A DNA stretch of 64,000 bases, from assembly GCF_002385225.1 (NCBI RefSeq), contig NZ_DGDC01000052.1, forward strand, positions 13,691-77,690, given 5' to 3'. Made by a program: the position numbers and the translations under genes. Source of the stretch: Psychrobacter sp. UBA3962. Lineage in GTDB: Bacteria > Pseudomonadota > Gammaproteobacteria > Pseudomonadales > Moraxellaceae. This document shows, one piece after another, positions 25,945 through 34,275 of the stretch. The notes beneath the pieces were generated by a model. It was not told the origin of the DNA. It did no database searches and saw only the letters and a program-made list of their open reading frames with translations. Position 1 is the stretch's first letter; the number at the start of each line of letters is the position of its first letter.

Positions 25945-27093
25945 ATGAAACAGCAACCCAACTCCGACGAAAGTATTTATTTCGCCCCTATATTGCCTTG
26001 GCAACAAACTGCTTGGGACAATCTGATAGCGCGTTATGATCGTCTGCCTCATGGACTGCTGTTTGCAGGTATGCAGGGCATAGGCAAACGGGCCTTTGTC
26101 TGGCGCTTCGTGGCTTGGCTGTTATGTGATAATAGATTACAAACTGTAGGCAATCCTAATCAGCAAGGTGCTTGTGGTCATTGTCAGAGCTGTCAATGGC
26201 TACAGTCAGGAACCCATCCTGATTTACAAGTATTGCCCTTATCAAGTCTACCGGTAACTCAGGACGATGAGAGCAAAGAGTCGACAAAAAAATCAAAGGG
26301 CAGCTCTAAAAGCTCACAGAAAAAAAACACTTCAGTCGCCTCAGAGCCCGCTAAAACTTCAATTAAAGTAGATGATATTCGCGAACTGCAGCCTTTTATC
26401 AGTCAAGGAAGTAGTGGTCGTAGAGTTTGTGTTATCGACAATGCTGATATGATGACCGTGGCTGCAGCAAACGCTTTATTAAAAACTCTAGAGGAGCCAC
26501 GTGAAGGGATCCATTTGCTATTGGTTACTGATTGGCCAACGAAGCTATTACCGACAATCAAAAGTCGGGTGCAACAAGTAGCGATAGATCATATTCAGTT
26601 GGACAAAGTGACGGCCTATATAAGCAATTATATAGCTAGCAATAAAGTGATCGACTATGAATCCGAAAGCCAATTAGCTATTCAAGTTGAGCAGGCATTA
26701 AAGCTGGCCAATGGAGCACCATTAGCAGCCTTAGATATGCTGAGTAGTGAGTGGTATAAGTTTAGAGATACATGGATTAAGGTTTGGTTGGCTTTAAGGG
26801 CAGGCAAACGCAGTAGCATAGCTGCGAGCGATTATTGGCAAAAAAACTTATCGATTGATGATTTCATAAAATTGTCTGAATTTATGCTGATGGATTTTAG
26901 TCGTCAAAGCTTGGGGCTAAAGCCACTGCAAGCTGATTTAGAGTTGTCAGGATACACTTCTATTAATAGCCTTAGTTTGGACAGTATTCAACAAGTAATG
27001 AGTCTGATTGAAGATATTAAATTATCCAGCTATCAAAATGTCCAAGAAAAGATGGCTTATGATAGATTGTTATCAGGTACAGCTGCGCTTTAA
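25945..27093 (+). CDS. holB: DNA polymerase III delta' subunit
   Basis: 382 residues. The clamp-loader fold shows an altered P-loop (GMQGIGKRAF, about 37-46), a zinc-binding module CGHCQSCQWLQSGTHPD with its three tight cysteines, and an AAA core (VIDNADMMT, NALLKTLEEP). A Lys/Ser-rich insertion of about 40 residues follows the zinc module (about 105-140) and is not part of the family. It belongs to the clamp loader that places the beta clamp on DNA. It follows kdsB by 67 bases and is closed by a terminator. Distinguished from DnaX by length and the altered P-loop. Confidence 0.88.
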   Translation: MKQQPNSDESIYFAPILPWQQTAWDNLIARYDRLPHGLLFAGMQGIGKRAFVWRFVAWLLCDNRLQTVGNPNQQGACGHCQSCQWLQSGTHPDLQVLPLSSLPVTQDDESKESTKKSKGSSKSSQKKNTSVASEPAKTSIKVDDIRELQPFISQGSSGRRVCVIDNADMMTVAAANALLKTLEEPREGIHLLLVTDWPTKLLPTIKSRVQQVAIDHIQLDKVTAYISNYIASNKVIDYESESQLAIQVEQALKLANGAPLAALDMLSSEWYKFRDTWIKVWLALRAGKRSSIAASDYWQKNLSIDDFIKLSEFMLMDFSRQSLGLKPLQADLELSGYTSINSLSLDSIQQVMSLIEDIKLSSYQNVQEKMAYDRLLSGTAAL

Positions 27094-27154
27094 AACTTAA
27101 TTAACACTAAGAGCCGAACTAAACTTTATCAGTCTTAATTCAAACGATAAATAT

Positions 27155-27190
27155 AAAAAAAGAGTCCAAAATAATTTGGACTCTTTTTTT
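27155..27190. terminator. Bidirectional Rho-independent terminator
   Basis: AAAAAAAGAGTCCAAA and TTTGGACTCTTTTTTT form a perfect stem with a short loop between the convergent holB and thiolase genes. Confidence 0.92.
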
Positions 27191-27238
27191 ATCTAAGCTA
27201 TTTGTTTAGCTGCTTATGATTAAGTTACTAAAAAAATC

Positions 27239-29083
27239 TTATTTTTCTAGGATACAAGTTACGCCCTGACCACCTGCAGCACAGATAGAAATTAGAGCAC
27301 GGCCTGAGCCCTTTTGATCCAATAGTTTAGCAGCAGTGGCTAAGATACGACCACCAGTCGCCGCAAATGGGTGACCTGCAGCTAGTGATGAGCCATTAAC
27401 GTTTAGCTTGCTACGATCAATTGAGCCTAGGGCTTTATCTAGACCTAAACGCTCTTTACAGAAAGTTTCATCTTCCCAAGCGGCTAGCGTTGATAGCACT
27501 TGTGAAGCAAAAGCCTCATGGATTTCGTAGAAGTCGAAATCTTGAAGGGTTAGACCAGCACGCTCAAGCATACGAGGTACCGCATACGCAGGTGCCATTA
27601 GTAGACCTTCTTTAGGACCACTCTTACCTACGAAGTCAACCGCAGCAGTTTCTTGATGTGCAATGTAAGCCAATGGTTTTAGACCATGAGCTTCAGCCCA
27701 CTCATCAGTACCTAATAGTACACAAGAAGCACCATCGGTTAGAGGGGTAGAGTTAGCTGCCGTCATAGTTGGGTTAGCGTTACGCTTACCGAACACAGGC
27801 TTCAAAGTAGCTAGTTTTTCTAATGAAGAGTCTGGACGTAAGTTGTTATCACGAGTCAGACCTTTATAAGGAGTGATTAGGTCGTCAAAGAAACCTTCAT
27901 CATAAGCACGGGCTAGATTGTGATGACTGTTAACCGCCAACTCATCTTGGTCTTCACGAGAGATGTTCCACTCTAAAGCAGTAATGGCTTGGTGATCACC
28001 CATGGATAAACCAGTGCGAGGCTCACCATTTTGTGGCGCATCGATAAGCTCTTTAGGATTGATGCTGGTTAACGCAGCTAAACGCTGTTTATTAGTCTTC
28101 GCGGCACCCAATTTGATTAGAGCTTTACGTAGCCCATCACCCACAGCGATAGGGGCATCAGAAGTGGTATCTACACCACCGGTAATGGCAGAGTCGATAA
28201 TACCTAAAGCAATCTTGTTACTGGCTGCGAAAGTTGCTTGAAGCCCAGTACCACAAGCTTGAGAAATGTCATAAGCAGGGGTTTGTGGATCAAGAGCTGT
28301 ATTTAATGCAGACTCACGCGTTAGGTTTAAGTCACGGCTTAACTTTAGTACAGCACCTGCAACAACTTCACCAACACGCTCGCCTTGCAGTTCATAGCGC
28401 TCAACCAGACCGTTAAGAGCAGCACTTAACATATCAATGTTGCTGGCATCAGAGTAAGCGCCGTTTGAGCGAGCAAATGGAATACGGTTACCACCTAAAA
28501 TGGCGACACGGCGGGGAAGGGCTGAGGTTTTTGAAGCATCAGACATTGATTTTTCCTTATTGGTAGTGGGTTTGTCAGTAGAATCTTTTTTTGACTCATC
28601 TGTTTTCTTAGTTTCATCAGTTTTAGACGGTTCTTTATCGTCTTTTTTGGCTGACTTATCTTCTTTCTTGTCGGTTTTTTGTTTGGTAGCAGATTTTTCT
28701 TTAGTTTGTTCTTCGCTGCTTTCGCTTTCTTGCGATTTTTGTTGTTTAGAGTCTGTAGCGACCTCTTCAGACGGCTCAGTTTGCGAATCAGCGGCTTCTT
28801 GTTCTTCCCTTTCTTTTTCTTCTGCAGCTTGAGCTTTAGCTTCTTCTACAATTCTTTGTTTGGCAGCTCTGTCTTTACTGATTACAGCATCCTCTTCTGA
28901 TTTTTTAGAGGAGTTCACTTCATTTTGAAGATCAGAGAAGTCAACGGACGATTTTGATTGCTGCGTATTGTCGGTGCCTGCAGCGTTTTCATCTAATAAA
29001 GATTGACCTGCTTTGCTTACCACAGTTGAGGTTACTGCTGAATTTGCATCAGGCTTCTTATTGTTAGAATTTGATTTGCTCAT
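27239..29083 (-). CDS. Acetyl-CoA acyltransferase (thiolase) with long charged N-terminal extension
   Basis: 614 residues in two parts. Residues 1-179 are low-complexity and rich in Lys, Glu, Ser, Asp and Thr. Residues 180-614 form a complete thiolase: nucleophile Cys277 in SQACGTGLQ, the NVNGSSLAAGHPFAATGG histidine block and the terminal CAAGGQGVTC with Cys601. It is closest in appearance to FadI/acetyl-CoA acetyltransferases. The long form starts at 29083 with AAGGAT upstream. A second start, ATG at 28546 (Met180), has its own AAGGA seven bases upstream, so a short form may also be made. It is divergent from fabG and maoC-like genes. Confidence 0.9.
   Translation of the reverse strand: MSKSNSNNKKPDANSAVTSTVVSKAGQSLLDENAAGTDNTQQSKSSVDFSDLQNEVNSSKKSEEDAVISKDRAAKQRIVEEAKAQAAEEKEREEQEAADSQTEPSEEVATDSKQQKSQESESSEEQTKEKSATKQKTDKKEDKSAKKDDKEPSKTDETKKTDESKKDSTDKPTTNKEKSMSDASKTSALPRRVAILGGNRIPFARSNGAYSDASNIDMLSAALNGLVERYELQGERVGEVVAGAVLKLSRDLNLTRESALNTALDPQTPAYDISQACGTGLQATFAASNKIALGIIDSAITGGVDTTSDAPIAVGDGLRKALIKLGAAKTNKQRLAALTSINPKELIDAPQNGEPRTGLSMGDHQAITALEWNISREDQDELAVNSHHNLARAYDEGFFDDLITPYKGLTRDNNLRPDSSLEKLATLKPVFGKRNANPTMTAANSTPLTDGASCVLLGTDEWAEAHGLKPLAYIAHQETAAVDFVGKSGPKEGLLMAPAYAVPRMLERAGLTLQDFDFYEIHEAFASQVLSTLAAWEDETFCKERLGLDKALGSIDRSKLNVNGSSLAAGHPFAATGGRILATAAKLLDQKGSGRALISICAAGGQGVTCILEK
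28554..28558 (-). promoter_or_regulatory. Internal ribosome-binding site in the thiolase gene
   Basis: On the minus strand AAGGA lies seven bases before an in-frame ATG at 28546, precisely where the conserved thiolase fold begins. It could direct synthesis of a 435-residue enzyme without the charged extension. Confidence 0.5.
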
Positions 29084-29706
29084 TTAATATCCTTATATCT
29101 TATGACTTAAAAAAGCCGCTTAGGTATGATTAATTATTCAGTTATGCCAAAATTAGTACTTAGACCATAAGAAAACATTAACTGAGTCAATAGAGACAAT
29201 TTTAACATTGTTACTAAAGCATTGTGGCGAATGTTATTCTATAATAATATAATGTTATGATTGCAAGGGCTACTCATAACATTAGGTTTAATTTTATCAC
29301 ATAGTCAATAATTGGCAATCTTATATCGTTGAATAATGATACTAAGTAGTTAACAGTGTGAAGCAAGTGTTGCTGAAAGAGCCTTAAAGTGAGGTTTTTT
29401 AACAAAAAAATTGCGTACAGGTGAGTGTTTAGGGGGGTTTGAGGTAAGTGGCTTTAAGCTTTAGCATGAACTGGGTAGTCGTAGTTTTTTATGTAATAAG
29501 TCTCATTAAGATTGAAAATATAGGGTAATTTAAAGCATGCCCAAAATATTTTTATTGAATTAAGACCTTAAACTTGTGTTTTCATGTTTATTGTTTTTTC
29601 ATGTTTATAAAATTGGCCAAGTGAATTGGCTACGTAAAACTACGGAGTTATTTTCGCGTGGTTTTTTATAACTAATAACCAATCATTAATATAACTAGGA
29701 GATTTC
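29084..29706. other. Intergenic region, about 620 bp, between divergent thiolase and fabG genes
   Basis: AT-rich DNA holding divergent promoters. AATGTTAT occurs at 29230 and 29251 (21 bases apart), and its inverse ATAACATT occurs at 29276. TTTTCATGTTTAT is repeated at 29579 and 29596. These are candidate regulator sites for the lipid genes. No open frame of substance or RNA gene was recognised. Confidence 0.45.
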
Positions 29707-31107
29707 ATGTCAGATCGCTATGGAGAGTTTGTTCAGTCGCCACTAGGTAAGAAAGTTGCTAAAAACTTAGGTTTACCTCTACCCACTAAGTTAGATCGTT
29801 TTGAAGCGGGCGAAAAAGTCGTTCGTGGCAGCGTACTATTTGGTTCTGCTGCCGGTGAAGACAGTAGCGTAAGTGACGCTGTTGCTACCGTATTAAATAA
29901 GCTTCATGCCGAAGTGTATGTGGCTGGTGATGATGCTAATAAAGGCGCTTTAACAGGTGCTGGTGTAGAAGCCAAAGACAGTGAAAATAATAGTGATAAG
30001 TATAAAGTCCTTATCTTTGATGCCAGTAATATCGCTTATGCCCCAGATCTAAAGCAAATGTATGACTTCTTCCACCCAGTAGCTCGTCAAGTTGAGAAGT
30101 CTGGCCGAGTAATCATTATTGGTCGTCCGCCAGAAGAGTGTGAGACTATCGGCGAAGCTTTGGCGCAAAGATCTCTTGAAGGTTTTGTTAAGTCTGTGGG
30201 TAAAGAATTTAAAAATGGTATTACTTCACAGTTGCTATATGTGAGCAAAGGGGCTGAAACGAACATCGATTCTACCTTACGTTTCTTCATCTCTGCTCGT
30301 TCTGCTTACGTTTCAGGTCAAGTAGTGCGTATTGGTGAAGGCAAAGTGCAAGAGCTTGATTGGTCGAAGCCATTTGCTGGTAAAACAATTTTGGTAACTG
30401 GTGCTAGCCGCGGTATTGGTGAGTCTATGGCACGAGTATTGGCTCGTGACGGCGCTCATGTGATTTGCTTAGATATTCCACAGCAGCAAGCAGACCTACA
30501 AAAAGTAGCAGGTGAAATCGGGGGCTCTACGTTGGCTCTAGATATCACAGCTGAAGATGCAGGTAAGAAAATTGCTGAAGCCGCTGCCAAACGCAATGGC
30601 TTAGATGGTATCGTACATAATGCAGGGGTAACTCGTGATAAGACCCTAGCTAAGATGGACGAAAACCAGTGGAATATGGTTATCGATATTAACTTACAAA
30701 GTATCGCAGCCATCAACGACTACCTATTTGAAAATGATGTGTTGAATGAAGATGCCCGCATTGTTTGCGTATCTTCAATCTCAGGTATCGCTGGTAACCT
30801 AGGTCAAACCAACTATGCAACTTCTAAAGCAGGGGTTATTGGTCTGGTTCAGGCCACCGCTAAGAAGCTAAAAGAAGAAGGCAAAGGCATAACCATTAAC
30901 GCCGTTGCTCCAGGCTTTATTGAGACGCAAATGACTGCGGCTATTCCATTAACCATCCGTGAAGCCGGTCGTCGTATGAACTCTATGAGCCAAGGCGGTT
31001 TACCAATTGACGTTGCTGAAGCAACTGCTTGGTTAGCAACACCAGCTTCAGGTGGCGTTAACGGTAATATCGTTCGAGTTTGTGGTCAAAGCTTATTAGG
31101 CGCTTAA
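29707..31107 (+). CDS. fabG: 3-oxoacyl-ACP reductase, long (FabG4-like) form
   Basis: 466 residues with two Rossmann-like halves. The N-terminal half (about 1-215) is degenerate and lacks a glycine-rich cofactor motif. The C-terminal half is a full SDR reductase: TGASRGIG at 231-238, NAGVTRD, and the catalytic Ser357, Tyr370 and Lys374. This matches the high-molecular-weight FabG type known from mycobacteria and Acinetobacter-like bacteria, which reduces 3-oxoacyl thioesters. It stands with a MaoC-like hydratase and a divergent thiolase, suggesting a chain-elongation or beta-oxidation function. GGAG precedes the ATG. Confidence 0.88.
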   Translation: MSDRYGEFVQSPLGKKVAKNLGLPLPTKLDRFEAGEKVVRGSVLFGSAAGEDSSVSDAVATVLNKLHAEVYVAGDDANKGALTGAGVEAKDSENNSDKYKVLIFDASNIAYAPDLKQMYDFFHPVARQVEKSGRVIIIGRPPEECETIGEALAQRSLEGFVKSVGKEFKNGITSQLLYVSKGAETNIDSTLRFFISARSAYVSGQVVRIGEGKVQELDWSKPFAGKTILVTGASRGIGESMARVLARDGAHVICLDIPQQQADLQKVAGEIGGSTLALDITAEDAGKKIAEAAAKRNGLDGIVHNAGVTRDKTLAKMDENQWNMVIDINLQSIAAINDYLFENDVLNEDARIVCVSSISGIAGNLGQTNYATSKAGVIGLVQATAKKLKEEGKGITINAVAPGFIETQMTAAIPLTIREAGRRMNSMSQGGLPIDVAEATAWLATPASGGVNGNIVRVCGQSLLGA

Positions 31108-31182
31108 TCCGCTTTATTAAGCTATATAGGATATCAACGGCTAGCTGTAGGTAAATCATAGCTGTCTTTGATATTTGCGCGA

Positions 31183-31213
31183 AAAGGGCCATCATTACGA
31201 TGGCTCTTTTTAT
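31183..31213 (+). terminator. Rho-independent terminator after fabG
   Basis: AAAAGGGCCATC and GATGGCTCTTTTT form a stem with a five-base loop and a T run. It should reduce read-through into the MaoC-like gene. Confidence 0.8.
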
Positions 31214-31255
31214 AACAATTTGCTATTACCTATACATTAATAATAAGGATTAATT

Positions 31256-32155
31256 ATGACCATTCGTGAATTTAAAAGCTTACCTGAAGCCAGTCAAACT
31301 TACCCTAAAGTCATTAGGTCATTGCTACCTGTCGTTGGTGGTAATAAAAAAGCTAAGAAAAACGTATTACCTGAAGCCACTTATACAGTAAATGAGCTAA
31401 AAGTTAATAAGACTAACTTACAAAATTATCGCCGTATTTGTGGTTTTGCTGACAACGGTCAAATTCCTCCTACTTACTTTGCAGTGTTGTCCCAGTCTTT
31501 ACAGATGAATATGATGGTAGATGAGGCTTTCCCATTTGCTATGTTGGGCTTGGTACACGTGGCCAACTCAGTCACCCAGCATCGTCGTATCGCTGATTCA
31601 GAAGTAGTGTCTATGCGAGTCAGTTTTGCCAACCTACGTGATCATGACAAAGGCAAGCAGTTTGACTTTGTGACTGAAGTTTATAGTGAAGAAGAATTGG
31701 TTTGGGAAGGCACATCGACTTATTTATCTCGTCAAAAAACTGAGAACTCAGATGGTAAGGACAGTAAGCCAAAAACAGTTAACCAAAAGCCTACCGCTGC
31801 TAAAGATGACTTACATAGTATCTTTGCAGTACCAGAAGATATTGGGCGCCGTTATGCCAAAATCTCAGGTGACTTCAACTTAATTCATATTCATGCAGTA
31901 ACTGCTAAAGCCTTTGGTTTCCCAAAAGCCATTGCTCATGGTATGTGGTCAAAAGCCAAGTGTTTAAGCTTAATGGATTTGCCAGAAGCATACACTGTGG
32001 ACGTGGCTTTCAAATTACCGATTCTTCTGCCATCAGAAGTTGAGTTAATTGGGGATAATTTGAAGAAGCTGCAGCAGTCTGGCACTGTTGAATTTGACTT
32101 GTATAGTGCCAAAAATGATAAGCCACATCTGGCAGGTACTATCAAAAAACTGTAA
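31256..32155 (+). CDS. MaoC-like (R)-enoyl thioester hydratase
   Basis: 299 residues in a double hot-dog arrangement. The N-terminal half is degenerate, and the C-terminal half holds the hydratase motif with Asp206 and His211 (GDFNLIHIH...GFPKAIAHGMW). The family hydrates 2-enoyl-CoA/ACP to the (R)-3-hydroxy form. A Ser/Lys-rich linker of about 25 residues joins the halves (about 160-185). Next to a FabG4-type reductase it recalls the mycobacterial FabG4/Htd pairing; a role in making or degrading acyl chains is inferred. AAGGAT precedes the ATG. Confidence 0.85.
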   Translation: MTIREFKSLPEASQTYPKVIRSLLPVVGGNKKAKKNVLPEATYTVNELKVNKTNLQNYRRICGFADNGQIPPTYFAVLSQSLQMNMMVDEAFPFAMLGLVHVANSVTQHRRIADSEVVSMRVSFANLRDHDKGKQFDFVTEVYSEEELVWEGTSTYLSRQKTENSDGKDSKPKTVNQKPTAAKDDLHSIFAVPEDIGRRYAKISGDFNLIHIHAVTAKAFGFPKAIAHGMWSKAKCLSLMDLPEAYTVDVAFKLPILLPSEVELIGDNLKKLQQSGTVEFDLYSAKNDKPHLAGTIKKL

Positions 32156-32201
32156 GCTTTAAAACGATAGCAAGATAAACTATCATTGTGATATTTATTA
32201 G

Positions 32202-32238
32202 AATTCAGCTAAGGCTTATTGCTTTGGCTGAATTTATT
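32202..32238 (+). terminator. Possible terminator after the MaoC-like gene
   Basis: AATTCAGC pairs with GCTGAATT around a short loop. The T tail is poor, so activity is uncertain. Confidence 0.4.
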
Positions 32239-32258
32239 ACGTTTTTAAGGGAAAGAAT

Positions 32259-32771
32259 ATGGCCAATGAGGTTGAAACAACAGCAGAGCGTACCGAAACT
32301 CAGCAACAACAAGCAACATCGCTACAAGCTTCGTTAGAGCAAGTGTTAGATAATGCTAAGTTTCCAGATGCCAATACGGTAGTAACGGGCAAATTGTCTC
32401 CAGAAAAAATTACTAAAATTGCGGAAGCAGGTATAGAGCACATCATCAATCTACAGCCTGACTCTGAGCTGACCTTTGATGAAAAATCAGCGGTAGAAGC
32501 AGCTGGCATTCATTATACCCATTTGCCTATTTCAGGGGCTAATGATCTAAAGCAAATCAATCTGTTGGAGTTTGATAAAGCGTTACGTACCCATCATGGC
32601 AAAAAAACGTTACTTCATTGTGGCTCAGGGAACCGTGTAGGGGCTTGTATCGCCTTACGTGCTGGGTGGCTACGAGGTCGTAAGATGGATACTGCCTTGG
32701 AGCGTGGTAAGGAGCATGGCTTAGAGAGTCTGGAAGAAGAGGTTCGCATGCGTTTATTGGTGCCTCGCTAA
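32259..32771 (+). CDS. DUF442-type phosphatase-like protein
   Basis: 170 residues. After a Gln/Thr-rich N-terminus of about 25 residues, the protein shows the compact dual-specificity-phosphatase fold of the DUF442 (beta-lactamase-hydrolase-like phosphatase) group. It has GKLSPEKITKIAEAGIEHIINLQPDSE, HYTHLPISG and the P-loop HCGSGNRVGA with Cys121 and Arg126. The spacing is CX4R, typical of this group rather than the usual CX5R. The substrate is unknown. The ATG is preceded by AAGGGAAAG. Confidence 0.8.
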   Translation: MANEVETTAERTETQQQQATSLQASLEQVLDNAKFPDANTVVTGKLSPEKITKIAEAGIEHIINLQPDSELTFDEKSAVEAAGIHYTHLPISGANDLKQINLLEFDKALRTHHGKKTLLHCGSGNRVGACIALRAGWLRGRKMDTALERGKEHGLESLEEEVRMRLLVPR

Positions 32772-32871
32772 TAACGGGTCTTATTAATAGTGGGCTGGCT
32801 ATCATTTGCCAAATGAACACTTTATCGCCTGCACATTTTTGTTTTTAATATTTAATTTTTAGAGTTAGCAT

Positions 32872-34245
32872 ATGGATAATCTGCAAGCACAATTAACCCA
32901 GCTTATGAGAGATTTACAATTAGAGGACGCACCAGCAGGCGGCTCTGTGGTGGTTTATCATAAGGGAGAATTGATTGCACAAGCCAATGCTGGCTACGCC
33001 GTACCTGACACCCCATGGGATAAAGATACTTTGTCGCTGAACTTTTCTACTGGAAAAGGGGTGTTGGTAACGCTGATTCATATCCTAGTGTGTAATGGCT
33101 TATTGGACTATGATCAACCATTGGCACACTATTGGCCAGAATTTGCAGCAAATGGTAAGCAGGACATTACTTTACGCCAAGTGCTAACCCATCAAGCAGG
33201 GCTATTCAATATTCAATCCGTTACCGATACCGCAGAAGATATGGTTCATTGGCACCAGATGTTGAGTAGAGTTGAAGCCATGAGCCCTAGAGTCCCAGCC
33301 AATCAGCAGGCGACAAGTGCTTATAGTGCCTTGGTCTCCGGCTGGGTATTGGGAGGTTTGATAGAGAAGGTAACCAATCAGACATTAAATGAAGTTATCG
33401 ATGAATATTTGGCAAAACCACTGGGTATTGAAGGCAGTCTTTATTTTGGGGTTCCTCAACAAAAGCTGACGGATGTGGCCACGCTCACTAAGAACTTTGA
33501 ACACTTCGAAACTTTCATTGGGGTAAAAGAGGACTCACAGTCTGATCTCTCTGCCCCTAAAAAAAGAAGTGCTAAGCCAAAGCTACGCTCTGATAATGAA
33601 CAAACTTTGCAAATCTATCAAAATTTGATGGCTTATCCGTGCTGGCAGGCCGCTATGAAACAACAAGCAGGCTCTGAGCAACAAGACCAAGCTAGTAATA
33701 AAGCGATTTTAAATACCTTGGATATTGCCAATTTATATTTTGATATGAGTAGTATCCAAATGCAGGACTTCAAGTATGCTTTAGTTCCTGCTGGCCGCTC
33801 AGGCTTTAATTACTATACTGCCGACGCATTGATGGCAAAAATACCTGCAGCAAACAATGTGGCTTCAGCTGATGCATTGGCTAAGATGTATGCCATGCTT
33901 GCCAATAAAGGGCGCTGGCAAGGCAAACAGCTCATCTCTGAGCAAGTATTTCAGCAACTATCGCAAATTAATGTCAAAGGTCCAGATGCCATTATGCCCG
34001 CAGCTGATCCGCACAGCATGCAGTGGCGTCTGGGTTATCATAGAGTTTTTAGTCGTTGTTATAGCAGTGAGGAGCTTAGCTCTGCCTTTGGCCATATGGG
34101 CTATAATGGTTCAGTGGCTTGGTGTGATTTTGAACGAGAGCTTGCTGTGGCATTTGTGCATAACTACGATGTGGTTATGAGTACCGATATTCGCCAGTTT
34201 GCGATTACCGAGACCATTTTGCAATGGCTTGATCAACAACAATAG
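32872..34245 (+). CDS. Serine hydrolase of the class C beta-lactamase/EstB family
   Basis: 457 residues with no signal peptide, so probably cytoplasmic and esterase-like. Active-site motifs are SxxK as Ser59-Thr-Gly-Lys62 in LNFSTGKG, then TSAYSALVSGW with Tyr151. The third position of the usual YxN is Ala here, as in many EstB-type esterases. The third motif is GHMGYNG near the C-terminus. A charged insertion with Ser/Lys/Gln lies at about 225-285. The substrate is unknown. It converges on the antiporter gene with only a 30-base gap and no visible terminator. Confidence 0.84.
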   Translation: MDNLQAQLTQLMRDLQLEDAPAGGSVVVYHKGELIAQANAGYAVPDTPWDKDTLSLNFSTGKGVLVTLIHILVCNGLLDYDQPLAHYWPEFAANGKQDITLRQVLTHQAGLFNIQSVTDTAEDMVHWHQMLSRVEAMSPRVPANQQATSAYSALVSGWVLGGLIEKVTNQTLNEVIDEYLAKPLGIEGSLYFGVPQQKLTDVATLTKNFEHFETFIGVKEDSQSDLSAPKKRSAKPKLRSDNEQTLQIYQNLMAYPCWQAAMKQQAGSEQQDQASNKAILNTLDIANLYFDMSSIQMQDFKYALVPAGRSGFNYYTADALMAKIPAANNVASADALAKMYAMLANKGRWQGKQLISEQVFQQLSQINVKGPDAIMPAADPHSMQWRLGYHRVFSRCYSSEELSSAFGHMGYNGSVAWCDFERELAVAFVHNYDVVMSTDIRQFAITETILQWLDQQQ

Positions 34246-34275
34246 TTGGTGGTTTTATTCACTCACAAGTTTAAG

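Noticed and set aside
28500..28832. Open frame opposite the thiolase extension, rich in Ser, Phe and Leu
   Set aside because: It mirrors the Lys/Glu/Ser-rich codons of the thiolase extension on the other strand. It has no ribosome site and no family resemblance.
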